From positions 2,457,969 through 2,521,968 of the forward strand of contig NC_089767.1 in NCBI RefSeq assembly GCF_040412425.1: 64,000 nt of DNA, read 5' to 3'. Shown here piece by piece: positions 12,397 through 23,395 of this stretch. Each line of letters starts with the position of its first letter. Within the stretch, counting starts at the first letter, position 1. The notes under the pieces were generated by a model, which worked only from the letters and a program-made list of their open reading frames with translations, had not been told where the DNA came from and did no database searches. This DNA comes from Macrobrachium rosenbergii (taxonomy: Eukaryota; Arthropoda; Malacostraca; Decapoda; Palaemonidae). The translations under genes and the position numbers were made by a program.

Positions 12397-13292
12397 TGAT
12401 ATAGTCGAAGGGAAACTGAATGTAGGTAGTACAGTAATAGTTTTAATAGAAGATGAAAGGTGTGAAATGTTGTCTGTGTATGTTCTGGGCATATCACATG
12501 GGAGGTATTCCGACTCGTTCAGAATAAGTATAGCATTTCAAATCGCAAAGTGATCGTATAGCCTAAACGGTTTGAAATGTACTGACCTAATCGTAGCCTA
12601 AGTTTTATGCTACAACAACCAGGTTACTTCAAATATATTATTCCAACCCACAATCAAAAAAATATTGCATTGTGTATATTATCCAAGACATAAATGGTAC
12701 AAACTTACTGTTAATTCAAAGGGTGCATTTGATATTCTTAACCTGAACTGAGATTGGCATGAGCACAATCTTCACTTCATAATCCTCATCCAAAGGACAC
12801 TCCAAGAAATTCTCCTTACATTTAGATATGCATATCTCCCAAAGGAAATCTCCCTAAATGAACTCTCAGATGAAAAGGAATACTTAAGTGAATTTGAAGG
12901 CACCGACAACTGTGGCTAAATGTCCTGGGTCCTTCCTAGGCACAGCTACACTGGACCAGAGCTGTAACGAGACTGACTTCAGACTGTCGTTGACCAACAC
13001 CAAACGTTCAATTAACAACCGAACCAACAAACAAACGACGACCAATACTTAAGCACTATTACACGTATACTTAAAATCAAATACACAAAACAGCCAAGCA
13101 CAATGCTTCTTCACAACTAAATACAAACACAACAAAACACAATACCCTTCTTTCACATAGTACGCATTTCCACTTTACGTAAATAAGGAAAACACAAAAC
13201 TATACCACAACTTGCGGAAAAGTACAATCTCTCTTGTCGAAGTTTCGAGAGCAGGTCTGAAATGTTGTCTGTGTATGTTCTGGGCATATTAC
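12397..13292. other. Unclassified sequence with dispersed 46 bp unit
   Basis: GAAATGTTGTCTGTGTATGT...TCTGGGCATA units occur at about 12455-12505 and 13255-13295, and again after the SINE at 13590-13680. The intervening sequence is AT-rich with no coding signal. Confidence 0.45.
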
Positions 13293-13306
13293 GAGGGAGG
13301 TCTGAA

Positions 13307-13583
13307 TTAAGTATACCTTAGTTTAACCAGACCACTGAGCTGATTAACAGCTCTCCTAAGGCTGGCCAAAAGGATTAGATTTATTTTATGTGGCTAAGAA
13401 CCAATTGGTTATCTAGCAACGGGACCTACAGCTTATTGTGGAATCCGAACCACATTATAACGAAAAATGAAATCTATCACCAGAAATAAATTTCTGTAAT
13501 TCTTCATTGGCCGGTCGGAGAATCGAACGCGGGCCCAGCAGTGTGCTAGCCGAGAACGATACCAGCCGGTACAATGAGGAACT
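13307..13583 (-). mobile_element. Family C tRNA-derived SINE, full length
   Basis: Flanked by the 14 bp direct repeat GAGGGAGGTCTGAA at 13293-13306 and 13584-13597. On the minus strand the head has a box A-like region (CTGGTATCGTTCTCGGCTAGC) and box B GTTCGATTC. The conserved body ends TGGTTAAACTAAGGTATACTT. It was presumably transcribed by RNA polymerase III and moved by a LINE. Confidence 0.85.
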
Positions 13584-13589
13584 GAGGGA

Positions 13590-13682
13590 GGTCTGAAATG
13601 TTGTCTATGTATGTTCTGGGCATACCACGAGGGAGGTCTGAAATATCTATGTACATTCTGGGCATACCACGAGGGCGATGTG
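13590..13682 (+). repeat. Two tandem copies of 46 bp unit
   Basis: GAGGTCTGAAATGTTGTCTATGTATGTTCTGGGCATACCACGAG is followed by a shortened second copy lacking TGTTG. SINE C landed in an earlier unit of the same array. Confidence 0.7.
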
Positions 13683-14519
13683 TGTAACGCACTCAAGAAG
13701 TGACAGTACAAGCCCGTTGGGGATTACCGCAAAAAAGTAAACAAAAGACTATAACAATCATAAAGATAATGACCCCCAAGAAATATTAGTCCAAGATAAC
13801 GATCCCCGAAAAACCTTTGGGGGTCACTATCTACGAAAGATCCAAAGAATCGTGTAAACAACTATGCCACCATTAATATACTTATTACAAATGTATATGG
13901 TCAAGAAGAGTGGGTTGGATACGGGAAAGATATGAACAGCTTATGATCAGAAGATAGAGGAAATATGGATATGGCTACAGATACCAAGGGAGGAGTGTGC
14001 AAAATTCAAGGACGGATTCTGCAGTTCAGTGTTGACCTGCACAGACACCTCAGAAGATTGATTAAAAGTGGTAGGTGGCGGATGATGAATTTATAAGTTG
14101 TAAAGTTCGAGTGGTTGTTTGAAGGGAACAATCGTAGTTCGATTGTTTCTTTCCTTTGTTGTCCATCCTGTGTTGCTATTTCGCCTCTTTGGCAGTGGAG
14201 GTGTCGTCGAAGGAGTGTAGGGTGAGAGAGAGGAGGAGCAGTCACTCAGTCAGTCAGCGCCTCAGCGGTCGCTAGCGAGTCAAGTCTCTCAGCAGCAGAG
14301 CCACAGGTATGCTTACCTGAGGACCAGTGTGAAGCAGCGTCAGGTATTGGACATCTGGATATTTGGTGTGAAGCCGTCGTGCGGAGTATGACTTCAAGTA
14401 GGCAGTCAACAGTCTTTAGGCAGCATCAGCGTGTTTTCGACGTTGGAAGAACATCATGTGGAGTGTGACCTTATTTGGGCAGCTTTGGTGTGTTTTCGTC
14501 GTTTGGGCAGCGACATTGT
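13683..14519. other. Unclassified sequence
   Basis: No clear gene. A (GAGAG)-rich and CAGTCAGTCAG stretch lies at 14225-14260. Confidence 0.4.
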
Positions 14520-14725
14520 GTGGAGGGTGACCACATTGGCAGCGTGGGGCTGTATTGATGACCTGTGAATGATCGTCTATTGTTGAGGCTTTGTTGTAAG
14601 CTGCAATCTCCTCGCTTGAGGGTGACCTCAGGGGCAACGTGGTGATGTCTTGACGACCTGGGTACGGTCATCTGTTGTTGTGGTTTCGTTTTGAGCTGTA
14701 ATCTCAGCGTGTGGAGATTCGCCCC
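14520..14725. repeat. Two degenerate direct repeats of about 100 bp
   Basis: GCAGCGTGGGGCTGTATTGATGACCTG...TCGTCTATTGTTG...GAGCTGCAATCTC is followed by GCAACGTGGTGATGTCTTGACGACCTG...TCATCTGTTGTTG...GAGCTGTAATCTC. The copies are clearly related but diverged. Confidence 0.6.
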
Positions 14726-15009
14726 TTTAATTTAACCAGTTGGTGGTAATGTTGAGCCCGGTAGTATCTATAAGACCTATGATAATTGAATGTATGTAAC
14801 TTTGTTATAGTTATGTTAGAATTTTGGGTTTTGAGTAGTCATTGTGATTGTCATTTAATGATTATTATCTTAACGAGCTGTTTTGTTTTTGAAGTTCAGA
14901 AACGAGTTTCAGGGTCATGCATTAAGTGTTTTTGAGACTTTCTCTTAAGTAAAGTTTTTGCTGCTTATAAGTGTAATGTCTATTATTTTGAATAATGTGG
15001 AGTAATGAC

Positions 15010-15330
15010 TTAATTTTCATGCTGACCCATTTTGGATGTGATTGTTTAGTTTTGCTGCCATTTCATGTTGAATAAGTATTTAATTTTGTCGCTGATTTGC
15101 TGTGAATATTTAATTTTGCTGCCAACTCGTTATCAATAACTTTATTTTTGAAGCTGACTCATTTTTGATTTGTGTAATTTTGATGTTGATTCATTTTTGA
15201 ATAAGTGTTTGAGTTTTGCTGCGGACTCATTTTTGAATGTAACTATTTAGTTTTGATACTGATGCATTTTGGATAATAAATGTTAAATTTTGCTACTGAA
15301 TCATTTTTAGTAATGCAATTCTCGGCAATT
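15010..15330. repeat. Degenerate 30-37 bp tandem array
   Basis: About nine units on the pattern TTTTGCTGCTGACTCATTTTTGAATAAGTGTTTAG, starting at roughly 15013, 15051, 15083, 15113, 15144, 15177, 15213, 15250 and 15287. Strong divergence suggests an old, inactive satellite. Confidence 0.6.
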
Positions 15331-15479
15331 GACTCATTTTTATTGCTGTGATAAATTAGTATTAAGTCACTGTTTGGTTTTGCCTTGAATCCTCTCTCCC
15401 GTGTCTCTAATATGCTGCCAGTTGAACCCAGTTCCGCTCTTATTTTTTTTTATTAAGAACCTATAGAAACAAGGGTGGG

Positions 15480-15998
15480 TTCATAAAGTTTACTGAAAAA
15501 TGAAAGATTGAAATGTAGTTGCAGGAGAAGAAAGAAGATAGATGATTATATGTATAATGTATGAAAAACAAAGGGAGTAAAATATTTTTGGGTAAGCCTG
15601 AGCAAGCACTTTTAGGAGAAAAGAAAGCTGTACTTGAAGGAAGTAAATGCAATTGGGAATATTAATGAGCAAATGGATCTCGTAGTAAAAGATGCACCTG
15701 GGAAGGTATTGTTTGAAGCGAGTGCAATTCTGTCTCATTTTTAAAAATTAATGAATGTGGATGATGGACGGGGGCTAGACCCATTAATGCAAGAGTAGAA
15801 GAGGTTCATGTAAAATTAAGAATGCTTGTGGAAGCGACTGTCCAAAATTTAATGAGGGCAGTAAAAAGAATGAAAAATGAAAAAGAAGGAATTGTGATTC
15901 AGTAGGTTGTGGGAAAGATTGAAGGTTGAAAGATTTAATGAGAGGAATAATTATTTGTGTGTAAGATGGAAAACGTGAGCGGTAACAGTCAAATACAG
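15480..15998 (+). pseudogene. RTE-type LINE remnant, upstream of RT core
   Basis: Protein-like stretches in shifting frames include VNAIGNINEQMDLVVKDAPGK, NVDDGRGLDPLM and LMRAVKRMKNEKEGIV. The last resembles the linker before the RT fingers in RTE elements (AIRRMKxGKAxGxDGI). It ends at the first family A insertion and continues at 16261. Confidence 0.55.
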
Positions 15999-16260
15999 GC
16001 CCAGTAGTCGGGTGGTACCGTCAGTGCATCTCACGCGGTGCACTGTAGGCATTACTCAAGGTTCTTTGCAGCATCCTTTTGGCCCCTAGCTGCAACCCCT
16101 TTCATTCCTTTTGCTGTACCTCCACTCATATAATCTTTCTTCCATCTTGCTGTCCACCCTCATTGTGCAACTGCGAGGTTTTCCTCCTGTTACACCTTTC
16201 AGTGCTGAATGACCTCATAGGTCCCAGCGTTAAACCTTTTGCCTAAATTTTATATTCCAT
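15999..16260 (+). repeat. Family A retroposon nested in RTE pseudogene
   Basis: Flanked by AAATACAG (15991-15998) and AAATATAG (16261-16268), probably a diverged target duplication. The body lacks part of the middle. The tail is TTTTATATTCCAT. Confidence 0.8.
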
Positions 16261-16763
16261 AAATATAGGAGCGTATTCGGTACTTAGTATACTTCTGGAG
16301 GTGTATGGAAGGATTTTGATTGAGAAAGTAAGACTTATAGCAGATTTTTCTTTGGGGCCCTCTTGGGTGTTTAGTCTGTTACTCTGTCCATGAGAGTTTT
16401 CAACTGAAGAGATAAAGAAAGAAAGAAAGAAAGAAAGAAAGAAGAGAAAGAAAGGAAGAGCAATGCAGTTGTTGAAAGAAGGAGGATGGTTAGAGCAAGT
16501 CACTGGTATAAAAAATTGTGCAGGGAAATTTGAGAATAAAAGGAAAAATTTTCCTGTGACACTATAGACCTAGTAAAAACCTGCAATAAAATTGATAGAT
16601 ACATTTTGAAAGGTGTTGAAGAGACATTGTAGGGTTAAAGCATTTTGTTGAGATCGGTTAAAACGTTTTATGATTAAATCACCATATGATAGAGCATGTA
16701 GATGAGAGGATGACTTTTTTTTACTGTAAAAATGGACTCAGACAAGGGTACCTTATGTCCTCA
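16261..16763 (+). pseudogene. RTE-type LINE reverse transcriptase core, broken
   Basis: Frame fragments read VYGRILIEKVRLIADFSLGP at about 16299-16358, matching the RTE pattern KVxxRILxxKVRxIADxxLGxxQ. At 16731-16750 the frame NGLRQG is the conserved RT motif preceding CxMSPxLF. A (GAAA)n-rich stretch at 16420-16450 and several stops show it is dead. Family A interrupts immediately after NGLRQG. Confidence 0.7.
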
Positions 16764-17066
16764 TTCCCCATACGGGGCTAGTGCCGTCAATGCACCTCAC
16801 GGGGTGTACTGTAGGCGTTACTAAAGGTTCTTTGCAGCGTCCCTTCGGTTCCTAGCTACAACCTTTCATTCCTTTTACTGTGCCTCCATTCATATAATCT
16901 TTCTTCCATCTTGCTGTTCACCTTCTAACAGTTGTTTCATAGTGCAACTGCGAGGTTGTCCTGCTGTTAAACCTTTCAGACCTACTTATTGTCAGTTTCC
17001 CTTCCAGCACTGAATGACCTTATATGTCTCTGCGCTTGGCCTTTGTCCTAAACTCTATGTTCCATT
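16764..17066 (+). repeat. Family A retroposon with 13 bp target duplication
   Basis: CCTTATGTCCTCA occurs exactly at 16751-16763 and 17067-17079. The insertion begins TTCCCCATACGGGGCTAG and ends CTCTATGTTCCATT. Duplications of 8-13 bp together with a simple 3' tail support LINE-mediated retroposition. Confidence 0.9.
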
Positions 17067-17470
17067 CCTTATGTCCTCACGGCAAGAAGTCAGGAAAAGG
17101 TCAGTGGATGCAAAGTTGTCAGATAAGAAATGGGGTCATGAATGAGATTTGGTGTGGCTATTTAATGACGATAGTGATTAGTGACTATAAAGAGACACTG
17201 CCGAGACTAGTGAAAGCTTATGAAAGCACTAGTAAAAGATGAAAATTCAAAGTGAGTGTGAGTAAGAGTAAAGTTATGAAGGAAGACGGAGGAATGTAGA
17301 TTGATTATGTGGATGGAGTGAAATGGCTATTATTATAGGAACTTGGCCATAAACCTAACAGTTGATAGTAGAATAAGAGAAGAGGCGATTCACAGAATGG
17401 GTGAAGTAGAACAGTAGCAGGGAACGTGCAAAGATCTAGAAGGGGAGGGGAAGGGAAAACGGGGACGGGA
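17067..17470 (+). pseudogene. RTE-type LINE reverse transcriptase, distal part
   Basis: Continues the RT after family A. YLMSS at the junction fits CxMSP. Near 17160-17300 the frames include ISDYKETLPRLVKAYESTSKR and KFKVSVSKSKVM, resembling the RTE stretch after the YADD box (DxKEDLxRLVxxFxxxCxRRxLKVNxxKSKVM). RIREEAIHRMGEVEQ at about 17370-17415 fits the following helix. Several frameshifts occur and the YADD box itself is decayed. This makes the 15.5-17.5 kb element one LINE copy older than both family A insertions. Confidence 0.7.
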
Positions 17471-17782
17471 GGGGGAAGGAGGAGGGGAGTTACACAACAC
17501 ACACAGAAAGGCATTCAAGGAAATTAATATAATAGACTGCTGTAATTTATCGTTGTGTGTTCAAAACCTGAATAAAACGAAATAGAACTCATAAACTCGG
17601 TTTTATGTTAACCAATACGAGAAATTTCAAAAATTTACCATGAAAAACATTCGCCAAAAATAGACTAATTTATCTGTGAATGTTTTTACACCATGTGAAC
17701 TAAACTACGAAAAATGACTTTTCCGATGATATAATGGCTTACTGATAATTTTGCCAGCTATTGTGGGAACGAAGAGAGGTAT
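17471..17782. other. Unclassified, AT-rich
   Basis: Begins with a G-rich run (ACGGGAGGGGGAAGGAGG). The remainder is AT-rich with no coding signal. Confidence 0.4.
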
Positions 17783-18170
17783 TTTTAGTTTTCTGTGAAA
17801 GAAAGCTATTGTGCCAGCTTTATCTGTCCATCCGCACTTTTTCTGTGCTTCCTCAGATCTTCAAGACTACTGAAGCTAGAGGGCTGCAAATTGGTATGTT
17901 GATCATCCACCCTCCAATCATCAAATATACCAAATTGCAGCCCTTTAGCCTCAGCAGTTTTTATTTTATTTAAGGTTAAAGTTAGCCATGATCGTGCGTC
18001 TGGCCCCGCTATAGGCCAGGCCACCACTTGCCCGTGGTTACAGTTTCATGGGCCTCGGCTCATACAGCATTATACCAAGATCACCGAAAGATAGATCTAT
18101 TTTCGGTGGCCTTGATTATACGCTGTACAGAAATCTCGATTGTGCCGAACTTCGGCGCATTTTTTACTTG
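17783..18170 (+). repeat. Family B foldback element
   Basis: Full length, with intact central palindrome (about 17865-17960) and the GAAAGATAGATCTATTTTC hairpin. The terminal hairpin is shortened to GCCGAACTTCGGCGC. Confidence 0.85.
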
Positions 18171-18469
18171 TTTATGAATAGGAAAGGATTTTTCAGCTTT
18201 CTCAAAGCTGGGTAATTGTAATTTATCCTCATATGCTTAAAAAACAGAAAAAAAATAAAATGTCCAAATGACGAGTTTAAGCCAGCCGATAATATTACCT
18301 TCTATAGCGTGGAATATTAATCTCGAACACAACTAATATAGTTTATAGAATTTATTTTGCGCCATACGAAACTAATATAGATTGCTTTTCGAATAGTTTG
18401 TAGTTTATTGATAATTATGAAAACTGCTCTGCAGTGATACGCCAAACTTACGCAATTGTCCTGTGATTT

Positions 18470-18472
<3 letters not shown>

Positions 18473-18550
<78 letters not shown>

Positions 18551-18610
18551 AGTTTGCGTATGTGATACTGAGTTATTCTCATACGCAAATGATGTCCTGT
18601 GATTTTATGT

Positions 18611-18662
<52 letters not shown>

Positions 18663-18665
18663 CAG
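18473..18665. repeat. Duplicated segment carrying (GA)n
   Basis: GTCCTGTGATTTT, a (GA)n tract and GCAGTTTG are present twice in tandem (from about 18459 and 18592). The second copy differs by small changes. Confidence 0.75.
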
Positions 18666-18891
18666 TTTGTGTGTGTGATATTTAGTGCTCCTCACCTGAA
18701 TAAACAATTAAATGCGTAAAATTACACAGCTAAATATCTAGATTGAAATAAAGCAAATAGAATTATGCCGTAAACAAACAAATATCAAACTATGTATCTA
18801 TTGCTCAGTAAGTCACAACAAAAGTGAGGCCAGGACTATGAATTTCTATTGATAGCCTGAAGCCTTTGTCTTCAAAACTTTTAGGTATGTG

Positions 18892-18893
<2 letters not shown>

Positions 18894-18942
<49 letters not shown>

Positions 18943-19050
18943 ATGTGTACCTATATATATATATATATGTATATATATAATATATATGTATATATATACA
19001 CATATATATGTATATATATATTTGTCTATATAAATGTGTATATACGTATT

Positions 19051-19133
<83 letters not shown>

Positions 19134-19168
19134 ATATATATATACATATATATAAATATCTATATATA

Positions 19169-19234
<66 letters not shown>
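18894..19234. repeat. (GA)n then long imperfect (TA)n
   Basis: (GA)n at 18894-18938, then TA-rich sequence with GTATATA variants up to 19234, abutting the Penelope-like element. Confidence 0.95.
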
Positions 19235-19235
<1 letters not shown>

Positions 19236-19240
<5 letters not shown>

Positions 19241-19669
19241 ACGAATCCTACAGGAAAATGACAGGCAGAAGTTCAGTACCAAGTGCTTTCACGTTTATTA
19301 ACGCATCGTCTCGGCACAAATGAGACGCAGATGAAAAGAAGGTTACAAAGTAAACAAAAAGAACAATAATACCAGACGGTCAATTGTCAATGGGTAATAA
19401 ACAGAAAGATATCCAGGATAATCCGGGATCAAGTAGTCACAAACTAAAACCATAGACCTAACTACAAGGGATACGGAAGTTTAGCCATACGAAATCCAAA
19501 AACATGAATAAAATTGAGTATCAGATGGTTAATTGCCAAGGGTAAAAAGCAAAAGGGTAATCCAGGAAAATCCGGGATCACGCGGTCACAAACTAGAATC
19601 AAATACTTAACCATAAGAGATACGTAATCTTACCCATTCAAATTGCAGAAACATCTTTAAAACTGAATA
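19236..19669 (-). mobile_element. Penelope-like element, 3' untranslated part
   Basis: Lies directly downstream of the GIY-YIG remnant in coding orientation. It contains two diverged copies of about 135 bp (GGATCAAGTAGTCACAAACT at 19426 and GGATCACGCGGTCACAAACT at 19575). It ends in AATAAACGTGAAAGCACTTG (minus strand), just before (TA)n. Position suggests a 3' UTR; I cannot confirm it without a full-length copy. Confidence 0.6.
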
Positions 19670-19954
19670 CTAATTTTGATTATATTTATCGACAACTTTT
19701 TTTTTAACTATGAAGGCATCAAGTTTAAACAAACCAAGACTTAAATTTAGAACACTTTCATTACTTGACTTGATAAAACAAGATTCAGTGATATTCCTTT
19801 TAACTGTGCCGTTGCACGGGACTAAAGATCTTTCTTCACTCCAGTTAATAGGATGATCCAAATCTCTCATATGTATGAATAATGCATTCGATATTTGGCC
19901 AGTTCTCACAGAATATTGGTGTTGTTTGATTCGGCGTGAAAGTGATTTTCCAGT
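19670..19954 (-). pseudogene. Penelope-like GIY-YIG endonuclease remnant
   Basis: The minus-strand frame reads RTGQISNALFIHMRDLDHPI and continues with NWSEERSLVPCNG and ITESCFIKSS. This fits the second half of the Penelope GIY-YIG domain (VRxxxxxNALxxHxxxxxHxINW...R.xxEsxxI). It is separated from the RT frame by a frameshift near 19910-19955. The GIY-YIG start (KCGKIYYG) lies at the end of the RT frame. Confidence 0.75.
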
Positions 19955-20557
19955 TTATCCATAATATATTTTACCACACTTTTTACAAGGAATTTCATGG
20001 ACGTAATTTTTTATTACTAAACTCTTAACATTAAAATTACTGAAAACAACATTTATGTTGAAAAGCTTTAAAATTCTAGGAATTTGTAAAAACCTTTCAT
20101 CATACGGTAATTTGAGAATATTATGCTTGCTGAATTCAAGTTTGTTATTAGTTAAATAAAATGTTTTCCTGGCTCTTTTCCATGCTACATCTACAAAGGT
20201 CCTTGGGTATTTAAGTTTCAAAGCAATATCATAAATAGTTTTGATCTCAGCATCAATGAACTGCGGGCTACAAACGCTTAAAGCCCTTAAGAACATTCCA
20301 GAAAAGACAGAGAATTTAACATTTTGATGGTGATTGGAATAATAACGAACAAAAGAGGCAATGTTAGTTGATTTTCGAAAGACTGAAAAGGTGGAATTTC
20401 TATCATGTCTATGGACAGTTACATCAAGAAAATTCAAATTACAATTTCTTTCTTCCTCTACGGTAAATTTTATAGAAGGGACTAAATTATTTAGCTTAAC
20501 CAGAAATTCCTGGAGATTTTCGTGAACTGGCCAAATACAGAAAATATCATTCACCAC
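19955..20557 (-). pseudogene. Penelope-like reverse transcriptase, C-terminal fragment
   Basis: A 200-residue open frame carries DIFCIWPVHENLQEFLVKLN, NLNFLDVTVHRHD, FSVFRKSTNIASFVRYYSNH and EIPCKKCGKIYYG. These match the Penelope RT pattern after the catalytic YxDD region (DDIFxIW...FLxxLNxxxPSIxFTxExE...LxFLDVxxxR...TxVYRKPT) and the start of the fused GIY-YIG domain (IPCxxCxKxYxG). The usual second D before IF is N here (VNDIF), and the upstream RT fingers and palm are missing, so the copy is 5'-truncated and dead. It was probably inserted beside the (TA)n tract. Confidence 0.88.
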
Positions 20558-20797
20558 ATACCTTCTAATAAAACACGTAACTAAAAATAAGTAACAAAAA
20601 CACAGTACTTCGTACTTTACACTATTCGCCAGTCAGTGGAGCGAATTTTTATGACTGCCGAGCGCAAAACCCGTAACGTTATCTTCATTTGATTACGCCC
20701 TGAAAACATGCTGTTCATGATAGGGTACTAATTATATTTTAGTTTTGAGACTGAATAGTTTTTCTTTATTCTTACATCTTCTAACTGGATGGCAGCA
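20558..20797. other. No recognised feature
   Basis: AT-rich sequence between the Penelope fragment and the short duplication; no coding signal. Confidence 0.4.
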
Positions 20798-20885
20798 GAA
20801 ACAGATAATCCAGACAGTCAGTGGAAGTCAGGAGACTACAGTTATCAGATAATCCAGACAATCAGTGGAAGTCAGCCAACTGTAG
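20798..20885. repeat. Two-copy 44 bp tandem repeat
   Basis: AGATAATCCAGACAGTCAGT...AGTCAG occurs twice at a 44 bp spacing. It is not related to the 43 bp array that follows. Confidence 0.7.
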
Positions 20886-21094
20886 AAATAACCATAGTTT
20901 ACTGTAAACAAATATCTGGTAAAGATGAAGGAATTAAAATTATACAGATATTTGCAAAACTGCTATAAATTGACTTTCCAGTGATATATACTTTACTGCT
21001 GTTTATGTCACGTGCATGTGTGTACGCTTATGCTGTGGAATTATCTATGTTGCTCAGGCATGATACTCTTCTGAGTTGGGTTATGACCAGGAGG

Positions 21095-23395
21095 GCATTC
21101 CTTGAAACAAAGACTCAAGAAAAGGCTGTATACTACTGCAGATTGTGTAGAATCCTCAGAAACAAAAGCTATATACTGCTGCAGGTTGTGTAGAAACCTC
21201 AGAAACAAAAGCTGTATAATACTGCAGATTGCGTAGACTCCTCAGAAACAAAAGCTATATACTGCTGCAGGTTGTGTAGAATCCTCAGAAACAAAAGCTG
21301 TATACTACTGCAGATTGTGTAGAATCCTCAGAAACAAAAGCTGTATACTACTGCAGATTGTGTAGAATCCTCAGAAACAAAAGCTATATACTACTGCAGG
21401 TTGTGTAGAAACATCAGAAGCAAAAGCCGTATACAACTGCAGATTGTGTAGAATCCTCAGAAACAAGAGCTATATACTACTGCAGATTGTGTAGAATCCT
21501 CAGAAACAAAAGCTGTATACTACTGCAGATTGTGTAGATTCCTCAGAAACAAAAGCAGAAACTCTTTTTCAGAAACAAAAGCTGTATACTGCTGCAAAGA
21601 ATCAGAAACAAAAGCTGTATACTAGAGAATTCTCAGAAACAAAAGCTGTATACTGCTGCAGATTGTAGCCTCAGAAACAAAAGCTGACTACTACAGATTG
21701 TGTAGAATCCTCAGAAACAAGAGCTATATACTACTGCAGATTGCGTAGACTCCTCAGAAACATGTATACTACTGCAGATTGTGTAGAATCTCAGAAACAA
21801 GAGTTTCCTTGTTTCAGAAACAAAAGCTATATACTACTGCAGATTGTGTAGAATCAGAAACAAGAGCTAGAAATCCTGCAGATTTTAGAGAAACAAAACA
21901 ATTACTGCAGATTGTGTAGAACTCAGAAACAAGAGCATAACTGCAGATTTGTAAAATTCAGAAACAAAAGCTCACTGGATCTTGTCAGAAACAAGAATCA
22001 TTACCATCTGCAGATTGTGGAAGGGTGAAACAAAAGATTTTGCAGATTGTGTAGAATCCTCAGAAACAAGAGACTTTAGTTTCTTGTGGGAAACAAAAAT
22101 GATACTGCAGATTTGTCAGAAACAAGAGCCATACTACTACAGAGTGTATGAAACAAGAGGTTATTCTGCAGATTCGTAGACTCCTCAGAAACAAGGCTAC
22201 TACTGCAGAGTTGTCTCAGAAACAAAAGGAACTGCTGCAGATGTGTAGCCTCAGAAACAAAAGCTACTACAGATTGTGTAGAATCCTCAGAAACAAAAGC
22301 TATATACTACTGCAGATTGGTAGACTCAGAAACAAAAATATCTCTACAGATTGTGAGAATTCAGAAACAAGAGCTTTCTAGATGCAGATTCCTGTAGACT
22401 CCTCAAAACAAAAGCTATATAACTGCAGATTTTCATCTCAGAAACAAAAGCGTTCATGCAGATTGTGATATAATTGTTTGAAACAAAAGCTGATACTACA
22501 CAGATTGTTGAATCTCAGAAACAAGTCTTTCTCAGATTGTAGCTCAGAAACAAAAGCTGCTATTTTCTGCAGATTGTGTAGAATCCTCAGAAACACCAAT
22601 ATAAGATTGGTAGAATCAGAAACAAAAGCTATATACTACTGCAGATTGTGTAGAATCCTCAGAAACAAAAGCAATTCATTACTGCAGTTTCAGAAACCTC
22701 AGAAACAAAAGCTCCACTGCTGCAGGTTGTGTAGAAAAATCAGAAACAAAAGCTGTATACTGCCATGATGAAACAAAAGCTTTTGCAATCATTCAGAAAC
22801 AAAAGAAACCAGGTTGTGTAGACTCTAGAAACAAAAGCTGAAGTCTGCAGATTGTTTTCAGAAACAAGAGCTATATACTACTGCAGATTCTGTTCAGAAA
22901 CAAAAGCTATATACTACAGATAGAACCAGAAACATTACTGCTGCAGGTTGTGTAGAAACCTCAGAAACAAAAGCTGTATACTCTGCAGATTTAGGTTCCT
23001 CAGAAACAAAAGCTATTCTGCTGCAGGCCATAGAATTTCAGAAACAAAAGCTATATACTACTGCAGATTGTGTAGAATCCTCAGAAACAAAAGCTGTATA
23101 CTACTGCAGATTGTGTAGAATCCTCAGAAACAAAAGCTGTATACTACTGCAGATTGTGTAGAATCCTCAGAAACAAAAGCTGTATACTACTGCAGATTGT
23201 GTAGAATCCATAAACAAAAACTGCAGATTGTTAGAAGAGAAACAAAAGCTCATACTACTGCAGGTTTGTGAGAAGCAAAAAGCCCCTGTCAACTGCAGAT
23301 TGTGTAGAACAGAAACAAGAGCTATATACTACTGCAGATTATTATCAGAAACAAAAGCTTATTATTGCAGATTGTGTAGATTCCTCAGAAACTCT
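21095..23395 (+). repeat. 43 bp satellite array, partly scrambled
   Basis: The unit runs CTCAGAAACAAAAGCTRTAT then ACTACTGCAGATTGTGTAGAATC, 43 bp, with PstI-like CTGCAG in most copies. It is regular at 21100-21540 and 23050-23205. Between about 21550 and 23040 the units are shortened and broken by short non-satellite pieces that match the downstream flank in order (see findings). No unit encodes a sensible protein. Confidence 0.9.

Noticed and set aside
21095..23395. CRISPR-like array, because repeats alternate with short different segments
   Set aside because: Units are directly adjoining 43 bp satellite copies in a eukaryotic context. The variable segments match the adjacent flank in order and are not independent spacers. 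No cas-like genes are present.
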